Shown here: one piece after another, positions 10,264 to 22,785 of the stretch
Layout: each line of letters starts with the position of its first letter
Position numbering within the stretch: the first letter of the stretch is position 1
Assembly (NCBI GenBank): GCA_013115135.1
Contig: JABANP010000215.1
Coordinates: 1-64,000, forward strand
Length of the DNA stretch: 64,000 nt
From: Perkinsus olseni
Lineage: Eukaryota > Perkinsozoa > Perkinsida > Perkinsidae
Direction of reading: 5' to 3'
The notes under the pieces: generated by a model
What the model was told of the DNA's origin: nothing
The model's database searches: none
What the model saw: the letters and a program-made list of their open reading frames with translations, nothing else
Made by a program: the position numbers and the translations under genes

Positions 10264-13200
10264 CTAGGATAATCCCAGGCCGTTGCCCTCTGCAGTCTCA
10301 ACGATACGCTCCAGGAACTTGAGGAAGATCTTGAAACGAGACTCGGTGATAGACACACTGCCGAGTCCCGTCAACCACTCCGGCCTGGAGTCGGCATAGG
10401 TCGGACAGAGAAGGACCACATGAGCCATATCGTGTTGCTGCCCCGGGCAGACCCTGCATCCCGGGTCATGGTCGGGCTTTAATTTGGAGACGTAGTAGTG
10501 CAGTATCTTGGAGTGCCCAGCGAGAAGATTGAGGACACGTCCATTTTTGTAGTACTTCATAACCTTCTGAACAATGTCCCGTTGGCGTTGCGACTTGACC
10601 ATCTCCCTGAGACCAGGATCATTTATGCCCTGCACCTGTTTGACCTTCTCCGCGGCTATGTACTCCGTCAGCAACGACTTCGTGTGAGCTACTGGTATCG
10701 GGACGTCCCTGGCCATCTGCGAGTTAGGTATCAGGCGAGCTTCATTTGCGCACTGATCGGCCTCGTCATTTCCTGGGATAGTTCCTTCAGGCTGATGAGA
10801 CGGAATCCATACAAAGGCGCAGTCTATGCCCAAACTTTGCAGTGCTTGAACACGGCCTAGGATAACCTGTGTCCAGTGGTCTCTATTCTGGGTTGAGAGG
10901 GACTGCAGCGCCGATCTGCAATCCGAGAAAAGGTACGCAGTGGAGTCGGGCAGCGTCGCTGCATGCTTGATAAGGAACCCCAGCGCCAAGACGAGCGCGT
11001 ACTGTTCCGCTTGGTACGTCGTAGCGGAGGGGGAGTCGAGCCCTCAGCACTCTTTTGCGTTCCCCCTGGTAGATGATAGCTGCAGAGCCGATGGTCTCCT
11101 CAGTCGAGGGGACGTAGTTTGGAGTTTCTTCAGGCGGTTTGCGAGATCCGTCGGTGTAAGCCCTCACCAGTTGGTTTCGCAAGCCTTGTTCTGCTGCGAT
11201 GGCCTCCTCCTTTCCCAGAATTCTCACCTGCGGGCAAATCTCCGTTGGTGGCGTGCTGCGCCCCAGGATCTCGTGGTGCGCCGTAGCATCCACCGCCCTC
11301 TCCCGTAGTTCCTGGGCCCATTTCCTCTCCAGCGCCTTGCCTCGTGGTCCCACACTGTACTCCCTGTGGAGTTGCCGCTCAATCGCAAGATTCAAGAGCT
11401 CGGTCGATGTGGCCCCGCAATCTGCCAAAGTCCGCGACAGGTGTTGTGGAAAGCTCTTTCCAAGCCGGAAGGCGGTCCTAATGGCCATGTTGCCGAGCCG
11501 ATTCACCATTCGTTTATAGGACACATTTGCCAGCGAGGGACCCCAGAACTCGATAGCATAGGATACTACCGGTAGCATCACCCGTCTATACAGTTCAAGT
11601 ATACATGCCGGACCAATGCCGAAGGATGACCGTGCGAACCTCGCTAGAGCAAAAGCCAATTTTCTTGCTCTTCTCGATTCTTTCGGTTAGATGCTTGATC
11701 CATGTGTCATTTCGGTTTAGCCAGACTCCCCAAAATCCGAAGCTCCTTGCCTTCTCCTTCTGAAGCCGACCTGAGGTTCGTGAGAGATTGACACTTAGAT
11801 GGATCCATCCGCAGGGCTGTGTAGGCGAAGGCTCTAGTGAGCTCATACTGGCAGAGGTCCTGGACTTCTTCTGCCGACAGACGCACCTTACACCGAAAAC
11901 CGACCAACACCGTCACATCATCGGCAAAAGCGACGATCTGGACATCAACGGCTGCCGGATTGACTCTGAGGGTCAGGACCAATCTTTCCTTGATTCTAAT
12001 CTCTGCCGTTTCCAGCGCATCCTCTATGGCGGTAGTGAACAGGGTGGGCCCCGCCACGCTACCCTGAGGTACCCCAACGCCGGGGGTAGCTTGTCTGCTT
12101 GCGACTGACCCTCTAAAGAAGGCGTGCCCCGTCCTCGTCTCCAGCCAAGCTGAGAACCACTTCGTCACATCCTCCGGACACCCAGCCAGGCGTAGTCCCT
12201 TGTCGATCGCCGAGTGGGCAATCTCACAAAAAGCGCTTTTTTACGTCCACCGAGAGACAAAAAGTACCTCTTGTGCGTCCGTTTGAAGGACACGATGTGA
12301 TTGATTGCGTGGAGCGGACTTAGTTGCTTCAAATAAGCGGGTGGTGTCCCTTGTCACGCAGGTACCTTTGAATCCCTGACGCCCGTAGGAGAAGGGTGCG
12401 CTCGAACCATTTGCATAGAACTGGAGTCAAGCTGATTGGCCGCTTGGATGATACGCTGGTGGGATCTCGGCCGGGCTTAGGGATAAATACGACTAGGGAC
12501 ACACGCCAAGCATCAGGGACTATCGAGTACGCGAGACACCAAAGAGAATAGAGTGGCAACCAATCGGTAGAGCTTCTCAGAGGCCTCGATGAAATGCCTC
12601 CAGCGGAGACCATCCGCTCCTCCCATTTTATCACTGTTTCCCTTGGCCGCATTTAGAGAGTTGATCACTTCTTCCTCCGAGATCATACATGCCGGGGTGT
12701 GTCCCAAGAACATAGAACTATCATGAGGGTTTGGGCATCTGGAAACCGATGCCTCAGAACCCGACAGGAGAAAGGCTGCGCTGCTGCAGTCGTTCCAATG
12801 TACTGGTCGGCGAGTTTGGAGCAGGTCTGCTCTGGGGGTGATGTCACCCGCCAGCAGTGATGGAGTCGCTGAAGCTGATAGACTAGATTTGACCCGCTTG
12901 TAAGCCTCGTACATCTTGTCTTCCTTGTCTAAGGAGTCAAGGAAGGCCCTGTAAGCTTGCTGCTTCTTCTGTCGAATGAGAGCTCTATACTCTCCCCGGC
13001 ATCTTATCACATTCTCCCTCGAAGCCCGCGGATCTCGTTTAAATTTGTTGAGTTCCTTCCTCTTTTCCCGGAGAGTCTTATCCCACCAGGGGTTTACTTT
13101 ACGCCTACCCTGCGAGTTACGGGGGCTCCCGGTGTGCGGGTCTTCCGTTGATAGGGGGTCCCGCCGAGGTTTATATGGGGTTGCCCTCTTCGTCGCCTGA

Positions 13201-14160
13201 ACGAGTTGTTCTATGATATGGCCAAGTAAGTGAGCGGCCGCAGTCTCGGGCCGAGTCATAGGGAGATGTTGCAGCTGGGACAGGTCCAGCAATGCATCTG
13301 AGGCCTCTTTATATCTACTCCAGTCCGTAAGATGGTGTGGATAGCCTGTCAATAGCGATGGGAGGGCCTCAGCGTGAGAGACGGGTCTGCGGCGAGGAAG
13401 AAGGATACGATAAGCCACTGGCCTGTGATCTCCGAAGTCCTCTGACCCACAAATGACCTTCCAGTCAACGACCTCAACGCCACCAGTGGCAAGCGTGAGA
13501 TCAATGATGCTTGTGAATCCTGTCTCCCCCTCCGGGCGTGACCCTGCGGGAGATGAAAGTGGGGAGTCAGTGGATCCGTCTTGACGTTTATTAGAGTCAG
13601 GAAATACTCTAAGATGAAGTCATAGAGAGCTCGACCGCGGATCCTCGCCAAGGTGTTCCCTCGGCCCACCTTGAGACATCAGCCCCCAAGCGCTGTGATG
13701 TGCGTTGGAATCTAATCCAACGACAAAGCCGACAGCCGTCATGGGATCTTACTCTGTGTGCATCTAGGAAAATACCGAGCTTGTCCATGATGTCGATAGA
13801 GGGGCGAAGCGGGGTCTATATAAATACTAGCTAGAAAAAAATGTCCCTGAAAGCGATGATCGCCAGATCGGGGTCAGAGAAATCACCCAATAAGGAGACC
13901 TCTTGGGCTAGGGTCCCGGTGGACCAGAATACAAGCTCTACATCGCCCCCGAGCTAGAGACTACAGGGGGCTTGGAAAACGGTATATCTATCAAGAAAGG
14001 TACGCCTCGGAGGCTCCTGTAAAAGCAAAAAAATGTGGATAGGCTGAGTGCTCTACAATGCTACAGAAAGTATGGTCCAGATTCAGTTGCGAGCGCATCG
14101 CATTAAACTGAACAGCAGAAATATGGCCCACGTGGATGCCAGGGTCTAAAAAGGACCATG
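10264..14160 (-). pseudogene. LINE B ORF2: APE endonuclease, reverse transcriptase, RNase H (broken)
   Basis: In minus-strand order: an endonuclease start (HISAVQFNAMRSQLN, near 14115), GLDSNAHHSAWG near 13715 (metal-binding D-x-N), an FGDHRPVAYRI block near 13420 (the DH pair before the endonuclease end), an RT entry region (SLVVFIPKPGRDP near 12490; PISLTPVLCKWFER near 12440), GVGVPQGSVAGPTLF near 12085, the catalytic FADDVTVLV near 11925, and an RNase H with YTDGSRKP (11155), FSDCRSALQSL (10925) and WIPSHQPEGTIPGNDEAD. The C-terminus has CRVCPGQQHDMAHVVLLC. At least six frame breaks. It belongs to an RNase H-bearing LINE clade (Jockey/I-like layout). Confidence 0.8.
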
Positions 14161-15448
14161 ACGGAGAGTTGGGTCCCCAGACCGGTCTTGGACGGTTTGA
14201 CCTTAATAAGGCTCCTAGCTTCCTGGGGCACATCGCCACGGCCCCCACGCCCGCCAAAGAGTTATGACCTTTCTTCCCACACAGAGTGCAGGAGATCTGG
14301 TCCGGGGCTAACTGTGGGTGGTTCTTACAGTCCCGCAAGGAGTGATTCCTCCCACAATTGCAGCACGCCTTCGTGGTCGCAGTGCATGGGCCACTATGGG
14401 GCTGGCCGCAGTCAAAACACACCCGGATGTGAGGGCTGTCCTTCACTCCGGAATTTAATTCCGGGAAGGTATAGCCCGCCATCCCTATCAGCTTGTCCCT
14501 ATCCTCGAGAGGGACCCTGACAGCAGCACCCTTCGCTCCTGACCCTCAACACCTTCCATTTTATCTGGCTGTAAGCCAGAAGGATGTGCCTGCACTGCTT
14601 CCGCTATAGGGCCGAAGTCCCTTTCATCCCCTGGGGGTGAAGCCTATCCAGACCTCGGGTTGTAGTGCCGGTTTTTCTAGCGCCTTCTATGTTGTTCTCC
14701 GACAGGTTCCCTACCACGGTATCAGCCGTGCTTGGGTTATCACACCTGATACCGACGCCTCTCGCCGTGGGGTAAATCTTCTCCACCTTGCAGGACGACA
14801 CAATACGCCTGATCTCCTCAGTCTTCTGCTTCCGTAGTTCATCAGTAGGGTTCTCAATTGAAACATAGACCACAGGCTTGTCCTTGAAGGCGTTTTGGTC
14901 ATTTTTGATGGTGCCCGTGAGAATGTCCCTGTAGGATAGCTGTGAGGCAATCTGGGATACTCCAGCAACATTTCTCCCTGGGACCGGCCTGACGCCCGGA
15001 GCGCTAGAGGGTGCCTGCCTCGCTTTCATCAAAGACTTGCGTAGTTTGCGGTTCTCTTCGAGGAGGGTGATGTACATGTTGCTCATCCGTTTCAAGGAGT
15101 CACCAATTCTAGTCTCTTCTTGCTTATTAAGCAAGCGATTAGCCTTCAAGCCCACTTGCTTCATCGTATCCTCGATGCATATCACCTGTTCGGCGAAAGA
15201 GTCAGTGTCGTCCTCCTCCTGGCTCAGCTCGCCGTCGATAACTTCACCGCGAGCCCTGGCCTCTTCACGCTCTTCTTCCCTCGTTTGTCACAGATGCCCA
15301 AGATAAGTGATCCGAAGTCTGATCCTCGTCTCTCTGATCCTCGGGAGGGGGGAGGCTGGTTGATCGTACTGCTTCTGCGGTCTCTGTAGCCCACGCCTCT
15401 TCTTCTCGGACGAGACGGGGCCGGAATGGCTGACGAGTCGGCTGGCAT
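14160..15448 (-). pseudogene. LINE B ORF1: coiled-coil RNA-binding protein with zinc knuckles (broken)
   Basis: The first ATG (15448) lies about 50 bases inside the element. An Arg/Ser-rich start is followed, after a frame change, by a long helical segment (RIGDSLKRMSNMYITLLEE, near 15100) that should form a coiled coil. An RRM-like part follows (VVYVSIENPTDELRKQK). Cysteine knuckles near 14300-14430 (CFDCGQPH, CCNCGRNHSLRDC, CTLCGKKGH) close it. ORF1 proteins coat LINE RNA. At least three frame breaks. Confidence 0.7.
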
Positions 15449-15506
15449 AAGAAAAACAAAGCCCGTAAGGGAGTTAGCAGGATTAGGGGAAATCCACTAA
15501 CTTGAG

Positions 15507-16696
15507 CGTCGTGGTAGTGCTAGTCGTGCTAGTCGTCGTGGTGGTGTGCTAGTCGTCGTGGTAGTGCTGGTCGTCGTGGTAGTGCTGGTCGTCGTGGTAG
15601 TGCTGGTCGTCGTGGTAGTGCTGGTCGTTGTCGTAGTGCTAGTCGTCGCGGTAGTGCTGGTCGTTGTCGTAGTGCTAGTCGTCGTGGTAGTGCTAGTCGT
15701 TGTCGTAGTGCTGGTCGTTGTCGTAGTGCTCGTCGTGGTAGTAGTGCTGGTCGTCGTGGTAGTAGTGCTGGTCGTCGTGGTAGTGCTAGCCGTGGTAGTA
15801 GTGCTGGTCGTCGTGGTAGTGCTAGTCGTTGTCGTAGTGCTGGTCGTCGTGGTAGTAGTGCTGGTCGTCGTGGTAGTGCTAGCCGTGGTAGTAGTGCTGG
15901 TCGTCGTGGTCGTGCTGGTCGTTGTGGTCGTTGCGGTCGTGCAAGTCGTTGTGGTCGTGCTAGTCGTGGTAGTAGTGCTGGTCGTCGTGGTGGTCGTGCT
16001 GGTCATTGTGGTGGTCGTGCTAGTCGTTGTGGTAGTGCTAGTCGTGGTAGTAGTGCTAGTCGTCGTGGTAGTGCCAGTTGTCGTAGGACTAGTTGTTGCC
16101 GTACTGGTTGATGCCGGACTAGTAGTAGTGTGAACCGTGCATGCGCACTGAACGCCCGTTCCATGACAAACGCTCGGATACTTCCAGTGCATACAATACG
16201 AATGGGGTTTAATAGAGTTACAGAAAGCATCTGCTATACTGCAATCCGCACTTCCAGTCGTTGACGATGGAAGAGCTGTAGTGGTAGAAATCTGAGCCGT
16301 GGTCGTGCTGGTGGTAGTCGTGGTAGTCACAGTTTGAAGAGTGGTAGTCGAATGACCATGACACGAGCATGGGACATTAGTACCATGGCAATTACTGGGT
16401 GATTTCCAGTGCATACAATACGAGTGAGGCTTGACAGAAGCGCAGAAAGCGTCACCACTGGCACAGCTCCCACCACCAGCCACCAACAACCGTTTAGAAA
16501 CAGCGACTTCTGCTGCAGTGCTGTTGTAGTCAATACCATCATCGTCACCGTAGCCAGCAAATGCCGTCGAGCCGTCTTCGATATCAACTAGATGACGCTC
16601 GCTCTTCTGAACACCTTCTCTCGATGCATAGATCAACTCCGTCATGCATGCTAAAGCACAGAGTGAGGAAATACCGGCGTTGAAGACTTTGACCAT
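15507..16696 (-). pseudogene. G1, N-terminal piece: secreted Thr/Ser-rich Cys-module protein
   Basis: The likely start is the ATG at 16696 (MVKVFNAGISSLCALAC), because it opens a hydrophobic signal peptide ending near YASREG. An in-frame ATG further upstream would place the signal internally. An acidic stretch (GYGDDDGIDYN) follows. Then come Cys module 1 (16361-16463), a Thr linker, Cys module 2 (16139-16243), and TTTTTS-type repeats to LINE B. A one-base deletion in the repeat near 15545 shifts the Thr frame. The rest of the gene lies beyond LINEs B and A (9626-10012; 7400-7970). The product would be secreted and probably O-glycosylated. Broken by three retroelement insertions, so unlikely to be expressed whole. 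Confidence 0.75.
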
Positions 16697-17523
16697 CACA
16701 GAGCGAAAGTAACAAAAATAGCTGAGAAAATAGTTAAGCCTTTGGAGTCCACAGACGGAAGCCCGACCAATCAGCGAAACAAAACTGAGAAAGTAAGAGT
16801 GGATTAACCCCGCGGGATGTGACTGAAAATGGCGAATGCATGCTGGCATTTGAAATACTCACACGTGTGAGCCTCATACCCCCGATACCTTCTGCCTGAT
16901 TACACTGGAACCGGCGTTGGCCTACAAACTCAAACACAACCGAGAACGAGGCGCAACACTAGCAAACGGCTGTGAGCAACAATACTGGAAGATAATAGGA
17001 CACAAGGGGGGAGTCGCATCGACTATGATTACTCCAATAACTTCGTTGGAGCGAGCCTTCGCTCGACCAGGGCCGGCAGCAGCCTAGCGTGAAAAACGCA
17101 ACTGTAGTCCTACGGGAAAAGACACAAAGCGGATGGGAGGAAAACAGGACGCCGTCACTACCGCACCTTTCGTGGATCATCGAAGAGGAGTATTCCACCG
17201 CCTTGCACCTAGGCAGTACTATCAGCGCAGTAGGGTTTAATATCAGCGCCTGTCGAGTTGACACACTATGGAACACGCATCATTCATGCAGCAAGTTAGC
17301 GAGCAGTGCTCGCCGAGCACAGGTTCGAGTGCCGGCCCCGAAATTTTATGGAAACCATTGCCAACTTCAGATTCCAATTTCTGTATAAGATAAAGGGTCG
17401 CGATATGTCAGGAAGAAGAAACACAACACCAAGAAACAACAATTCCGCAACCCACGAAACCTTCCGTACTGGAAACGCTACAAAGGAAACTTCAGAAACA
17501 TCATAAACACGTTCTCTCGGACA
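16697..17523. other. Intergenic stretch without a recognised gene
   Basis: This holds the upstream side of G1 and the downstream side of the discoidin-like gene. Short open frames exist on both strands (up to about 105 codons) but show no familiar motif. I see no clear promoter element. An upstream extension of the G1 reading frame (to 16849) is more likely leader or intron sequence. Confidence 0.4.
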
Positions 17524-20500
17524 TCACCACAGACCACTTATTGCTTCGCCGTAAAAGTCAATCCCGGCACAGGTCAGGACATCAGTGCCGCTGGAGTTCT
17601 TACCAAATTGCATCAAACGGAAATAACGGTAGCCACCTTCAACTCCATCAACTGGAAAATACCTGAGAAGAAGCTTCGATTCAGTGATGTAGATTCGAAG
17701 TTCGGATTTCGAATTCTGACAGAAAGAGGCAACCTGGTCCGATGATAGTACTATTTTACGCGATATCTGCTGCTAATACGCCCAGAGGCGAATTTCAATA
17801 CACTTCTCGATAGCGGGTGAGCACACTCACAACAGCAAAACCATCGACTCCGGGCCCGGGTTTACGGATCACAGACGGCTACTTTTAGCCAGTCGAGTCT
17901 CTCGATAGGCTTACCCAGTTCTTCCATCCCCTAAAAGTTCCTTGCAATTGCTGTGCTTGTCCAGGACATCCCAAAGTTCGCCATTAACCGAGCCGAACAT
18001 GTACCAATTCATAAGAAACTCTCCAGCAGCGATGGAGCTCCGCAGACAGTACCTAAGAAGCGCAGAAGAGAGAACGGTCGTCTCTCGGTGGGTTTAATCT
18101 ACCCGGTGATTTTGAGCTCCCTCTCTTCACCGAGGTCGATCTGAATCCAGGAAGGATGTCCCTCGTCCAGACGGAAATACTCATCGGCCTCGAAGAAGCG
18201 CTTCTCTCGGCCAATGGCACCCGCCAAGTCGCGATAATTGGCCGTACCTACAGGGGTAAGGACGCTCCGACTGATAACAGTGAGAGAACGCCACGACAAA
18301 TTCACATATACTTTTAAGACGTCTAATACACCATTTGAACGAGATATCGAGCTGACAGACCCGATGACCATAGGGCAATCAGACCTCTATGTACAAGTCT
18401 GAGAGCTCCTGAGCGCAAACTCAGTTAGAGTTGCCTACCGCTGGTGGTTGCCCTTATCTCTGCCAGATCAGAAAAAGGGTCCTTCCATTCGGTTTGAGCT
18501 CGGCTGCCAAGCCAAGCGAGAGTTCCGAATGCGCCGAAATCTCGCGTGTGAAGGAAGCTAATTGGGGACGCCTTCGTCGCTCGGAGACGCTTTCCATGGG
18601 CAGCCGCGTAGAAGAAACGGGCCTTCTTGTAGGACGACGAGGTGGACCCTCCCTAAAATAGCATACAAAATACGACAACCCTGCAGATGCAGTAAATTCC
18701 GTGAAAGGCTAACAGTTAAAAGGTAAGTGAGTTGGATAAAACACGTAGCAGCCTTTTCGCCACTGCGTTTGAACGGATGCAAATGATCACAGTCAGAGCA
18801 TACTGCCAAGTCACGGGCGCTGACTTTACACATCCTTATGTAGAGTGGCACCCGGAAAATACGGAATCCCCTCCCACGGTGGACGCATGCCGACGCCGGT
18901 ATTGTGAAGATCTGGCTGATACACCTATATCCGGACCTCGGAGGGTCAGCCTTGGAGCTCAATCCAGGATCGGTGATCCCTGTTGGTGAGAATGATTGGA
19001 AATATATCAAACTAACTGTGAAGAGAGAGAGTTTGCAAAAAATAATGACAGAATGGTAGTATCATTATGATACCCATTTTCCTTCGAATTCAGCAAGAAA
19101 TTTCGGAGCGCATTCAGTAATCAGAATCACGGAATGAACTTACGCTCACTTGAGCCTCGTCCACCTTCCTCTTGGAGTTGTTGCGTGTCTCGTCAACCAA
19201 ATCCGCTTGCACTGCCACCTGAATACGAAATTGAGGATTCACGAGATGGGAACTGACGGTGAGTCGGCAACTATATCAATCAGGTAAGATTACTCGACTC
19301 AGTAGTTCAATCTCGAAAACATTTCGCGAATAGATTGTTATCGAACATATTTACGATGCCTAGGGATATACTCACATCAGACTTCGCCACGCTCGCCGCT
19401 GTGTGCTCCTGGTCGGCTATGAGTCGCCTCATATGAGCGAGCACCCTTGGTTGAGCGGCTCTCCACAAAGGCGACTCGACCGCGGACTGAAGCTCCTTCA
19501 GGGACAGCGAGGACCAGCCAACACTGAAGAGGAGGATACTGATAGTCCGTTGGGCACGCGGGGACCCTCGAAAAATAAAATTGCCAATAAAAATCCCTTC
19601 GAGCGCCAGACTCGTTAGTGTCGCGCTTACCACGCATATAGAGCCTCGAACATAGAAACTTCTCCATAGCTGTCGACCTCTCTACAATCTCGTATCGACG
19701 ACGGCGACTGAGAAATAGCGCAGATGTCGCATCGGTGATGCAATCGGTACTGCTGGACTACTGTTTGCTGAGGATGCGAAATCAGCTATCAGAGCTCACT
19801 GAACTGACCTCTGAAAGATTCTGAACTGATTCGCCCACTTGTGTCGATTTTTCTGACGACTTTTCAGATAAAATACTGCGAAGGCAAATTAATCAATACT
19901 ACCAATACTATTAAATACAAATATTGATTAGTACTCGATCCAGTTGTCGAATATGCATGGAAGGAGCAACCCCCATCCCGCTCACTTGACCGATCTCTTT
20001 CTCGACTGAAACGAGGCGAACAAGGGCGCCACTTTCCAAAGAGATATCCACAGGGAAGGCGGATGAAACACCGACATCAGCATTTGCTGGGATAGTCTCA
20101 GTGAAGGTGATGCTTCGACCCTGACAACCCAGATCTTGCTTTCTAGAAGCCACTTGCGATTCCCCAACGTCAAGTGGCTGGTTCCTACTTCGCTGTTGAC
20201 TCCGTTCCACTCAATCTCAACCCATACTCTCATCCCGTCTTCTGGGGCGGGCAGGACCACAGCGAAAGTTGAATCGGTCGAACTTGGTGGTGTTTCATAG
20301 CGCGCTGTAGCCACGCCCTCGACCACTTCGGAGTCGCTGAGGACGCCCTCTAGGGATCGGATCGTGGTCGTAACATCTGAGGGTGAGGCAAACGAGAAGG
20401 GATAGTTCGATGGTGGGAGCATAAACTCATCGAGACTGTATAAATTGGATAGTGATCGAACAAAAGAAAAAATAATCTGATATAAAGTGATAATATTACA

Positions 20501-22785
20501 CACTGTCACAGCCTGCGACAGATGTTCCTGATCCTCGACAAGATCCCCACAGAGATTTCCCCTGTGTAGTGGACAGTTTCATTATTAACAGTTAGCAGAT
20601 GCTCGCTCGAATGAAGCTGCAGGCACGAGCATCCGACCTAGACAAACGCTGCCAATCATTCAATAGATCGTCAGTTGCGAAGGACTATCACCAGAAGTAT
20701 GATCAGTGATACAGAAAAACGGGAAGAGAATTTGACCAGGATCCCGGCTGGAACTCACTTTCAAGAGAGGATAGAGTTGTGGGATTCTCCATGACTTGAA
20801 CGGTCATGACGAGCTCTGGCCTGTCCCACTGTTTTTGACGGAGAACATTCGTGCCTGTGAAGAGCCTCGTAGGGGTAATAGAATTGGAGATGCTGCATGC
20901 CAATGAAAAGGAGTGCAAGACTGATCAGACCTCATCACACGTGCCCCCTAGAGATGGCCGGCACAATCAAGTGATGACCTCGGAGGGGGCAAAAGCAAGG
21001 TCACTCGAAAAAATGTTGCACTCGCTATTCAATTAAACAACCGCCGGTTCAGCCCCCATACTCATTCGTGAGGGCATGACGAAGGGCTCACATGTCTTGA
21101 GTACTATCCATTCCCCTCTTGGAGAAGGATGCTTCCTCAGATCGTTCTCCTGCAGTATCCTGCTGATCAGCGAGGTCGGAAGCTGAGTGAATTCGAGTAG
21201 TCGTGGTGGCTGTGAACCAAACAGGCACCCCTGACAAAGACGCGTGGGAGAGGTCTCGGGTTCGAATCCAGGCAGAGGAACGCTACTAACCTCGAAATTT
21301 GTCTTCAAAACAACTTCGGCTTCATCGCACAGCTCACGTGCTTCACATGACGAGTACTGAACACCATTTCAATCCCACCGGACCACCGTGAATGCAAGCC
21401 GCTCACAAAATTGGCCCTCAGCAAGACTAAAGCGCAGTTCCTCGGCTCTTCTCGGCAGAGGCGAGTCATGTGCTCAGACAGCAGCTTGGACAACTTCTCG
21501 ATGTCCAGCAGTTGGCTAAGACCGAAGATACCTATGTGGATGAGAGTGATCGTCGACGTGCGAGGCAACTGCGGTCACAACTCGTTGAAACACCGCGAAC
21601 GCGTGCATCGAGTATGAATACAGTCATAGAGATTCTCAGTGGGATAGCGACCAGGAGAGCTGTCTGACTGCGGGCGTTCGGCAGTCCGATCTCCCTCTCA
21701 TAGAGAGACTCAACAGCCGAAACAGCTGATCGACTGCAGACACATCCTATGCTCCCCCTTTGACGACAGTTCCATTTCAATGGCTGTGGGAGGTGAAGAG
21801 CGCAATCGTATTGCCACATATGACTTCCGGGAAAATGGCCATGAGCTTACACATGAGAGCTTCGCAGAGTCGTCGAGACCCCCGAGGGCCAAAGGACAAG
21901 AGCGCCTCGCCGTTGATGAGGCCTTCCCAATCGCCGTAAGAATACCTGACCAACAGTCGCTAGATGCAGGTTGAAGAGGACAAAACCAGACATGAAAGCA
22001 AGCACGATTCGCGTGCACTTGAGGACATCCTGCTCCGTCACGTGCGGATCTGGCAGTGGAGGAACCTGTTCGATAAACTCGGTGGTCGGAGGGCCTTCCT
22101 CGGTGAGAGATGGGACGGTCCAAAACAATTTCGATGAGCCATAAACAGCGCCACTTGAAGCGACCTCGTCAGTCCTTTGCGCCCAATCGAGCACAAAGAT
22201 GATGGGCATTCGATCGATTCTGCCAAAGCCGCGGGCTCGGGAGCCCGGAGCGCGAAACCTCCATTCGAGAGAAGCCGTGACGGCTGATGTTGAAGGCGAT
22301 GGACGAAGATGGACGGAGCAGCATGCCGCGAATCTTACAGTGATCAATAAACCATTAGGATTCCCAGCTTCGCATATTTTACACCATTCATAGATTCTAG
22401 CCCAACAGAAGCGACTGAATGGGCATATGACCTGAAGAGGGTGGGTACGAGGGGAAGGGAGCACAGCACCTACGCTACGGTGAAGGTCGAATGAGTCGCT
22501 GAAGATTCCTTCGCCGATCGACAAGCGTAATTTGCAGTCCGTGAGAAAACCCGTCTTCAACAGCGCCATACTGCTCGGTGCAGCTGGGTAGTCCTCAGTG
22601 GACTCTCCTGATCAAGGAATCATCTACTTCACGGTTCACAATGTCAAAGTAGAGTACAAATCGTGAGCGGAAAACAGTGATGTCTGCGACATGCAAGCGT
22701 CAAAGGCTCTCGACTCACCTTTGGTTCCACACGAGTTCATTGACACCTGAGAAAGCTTCAGCTCATCAGCAGTCGCAACCGCCAT
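17524..22785 (-). CDS. Probable multi-exon gene ending in a discoidin-like (HECTD1/BTBD9-type F5/8C) domain
   Basis: Exons were read from splice signals. The last three fit exactly: 18103-18270 (EGHPSWIQIDLGEERELKI), 17915-18052 (YCLRSSI...NWYMFGSVNGELWDVLD) and 17524-17662 (GYRYFRLMQFGKNSSGTD, stop TGA at 17524). All join in phase 2 and together form the galactose-binding-like fold found at the ends of BTBD9 and HECTD1. A further exon (18439-18652) has FGAFGTLAWLGSRAQTEW, like the segment before this domain in HECTD1-type proteins. Other likely exons include 19148-19216, 19372 to about 19510 (coiled-coil-like), about 20150-20425, 20760 to about 20870, parts of 21850-22575, and a first exon from the ATG at 22785 (MAVATADELKLSQV). 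Joins upstream of 18.7 kb are uncertain. Such proteins are often ubiquitin-ligase components, which is inference here. Confidence 0.6.
21358..21667 (+). pseudogene. Inverted partial copy of an exon related to the discoidin-like gene
   Basis: Bases 21358-21535 (plus) match the reverse complement of 23478-23655 almost base for base (shared AAATTGGCCCTCAGCAAGAC and beyond). In one frame it reads a helical segment (RQQLGQLLDVQQLAKTED, then SDRRRARQLRSQL) that resembles the coiled-coil exon near 19.4 kb. It lies on the opposite strand to the surrounding gene, so it is a displaced, inverted fragment. Confidence 0.55.

Larger units (their letters stand above)
10011..15506 (-). mobile_element. LINE B: nearly full-length non-LTR retrotransposon with (CA)n tail
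   Basis: Minus-strand element of about 5.5 kb carrying ORF1 (coiled coil, zinc knuckles) and ORF2 (APE endonuclease, RT, RNase H). The 3' end is (CA)9-10 at 10011-10029. An A/G-rich run (10217-10241, plus-strand T/C) lies in its 3' UTR. The 5' end is CTCAAG (15506 down to 15501). The flanking copies of CGTCGTGGTAGTG at 10000-10012 and 15507-15519 form a 13-bp target duplication. Frameshifts split both ORFs, so the copy is dead. Confidence 0.85.

Noticed and set aside
18732..18989. Plus-strand 85-codon frame in the discoidin-like gene
   Set aside because: It looks superficially coding but has no family match and lies antisense to the gene. The minus strand here shows a decayed SWIELQG discoidin-like remnant with stops.
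21225..21285. Possible tRNA gene (GGGTTCGAATCC T-arm/B box)
   Set aside because: No matching acceptor stem, D-arm or anticodon arm could be formed upstream, and the T-stem has a mismatch.
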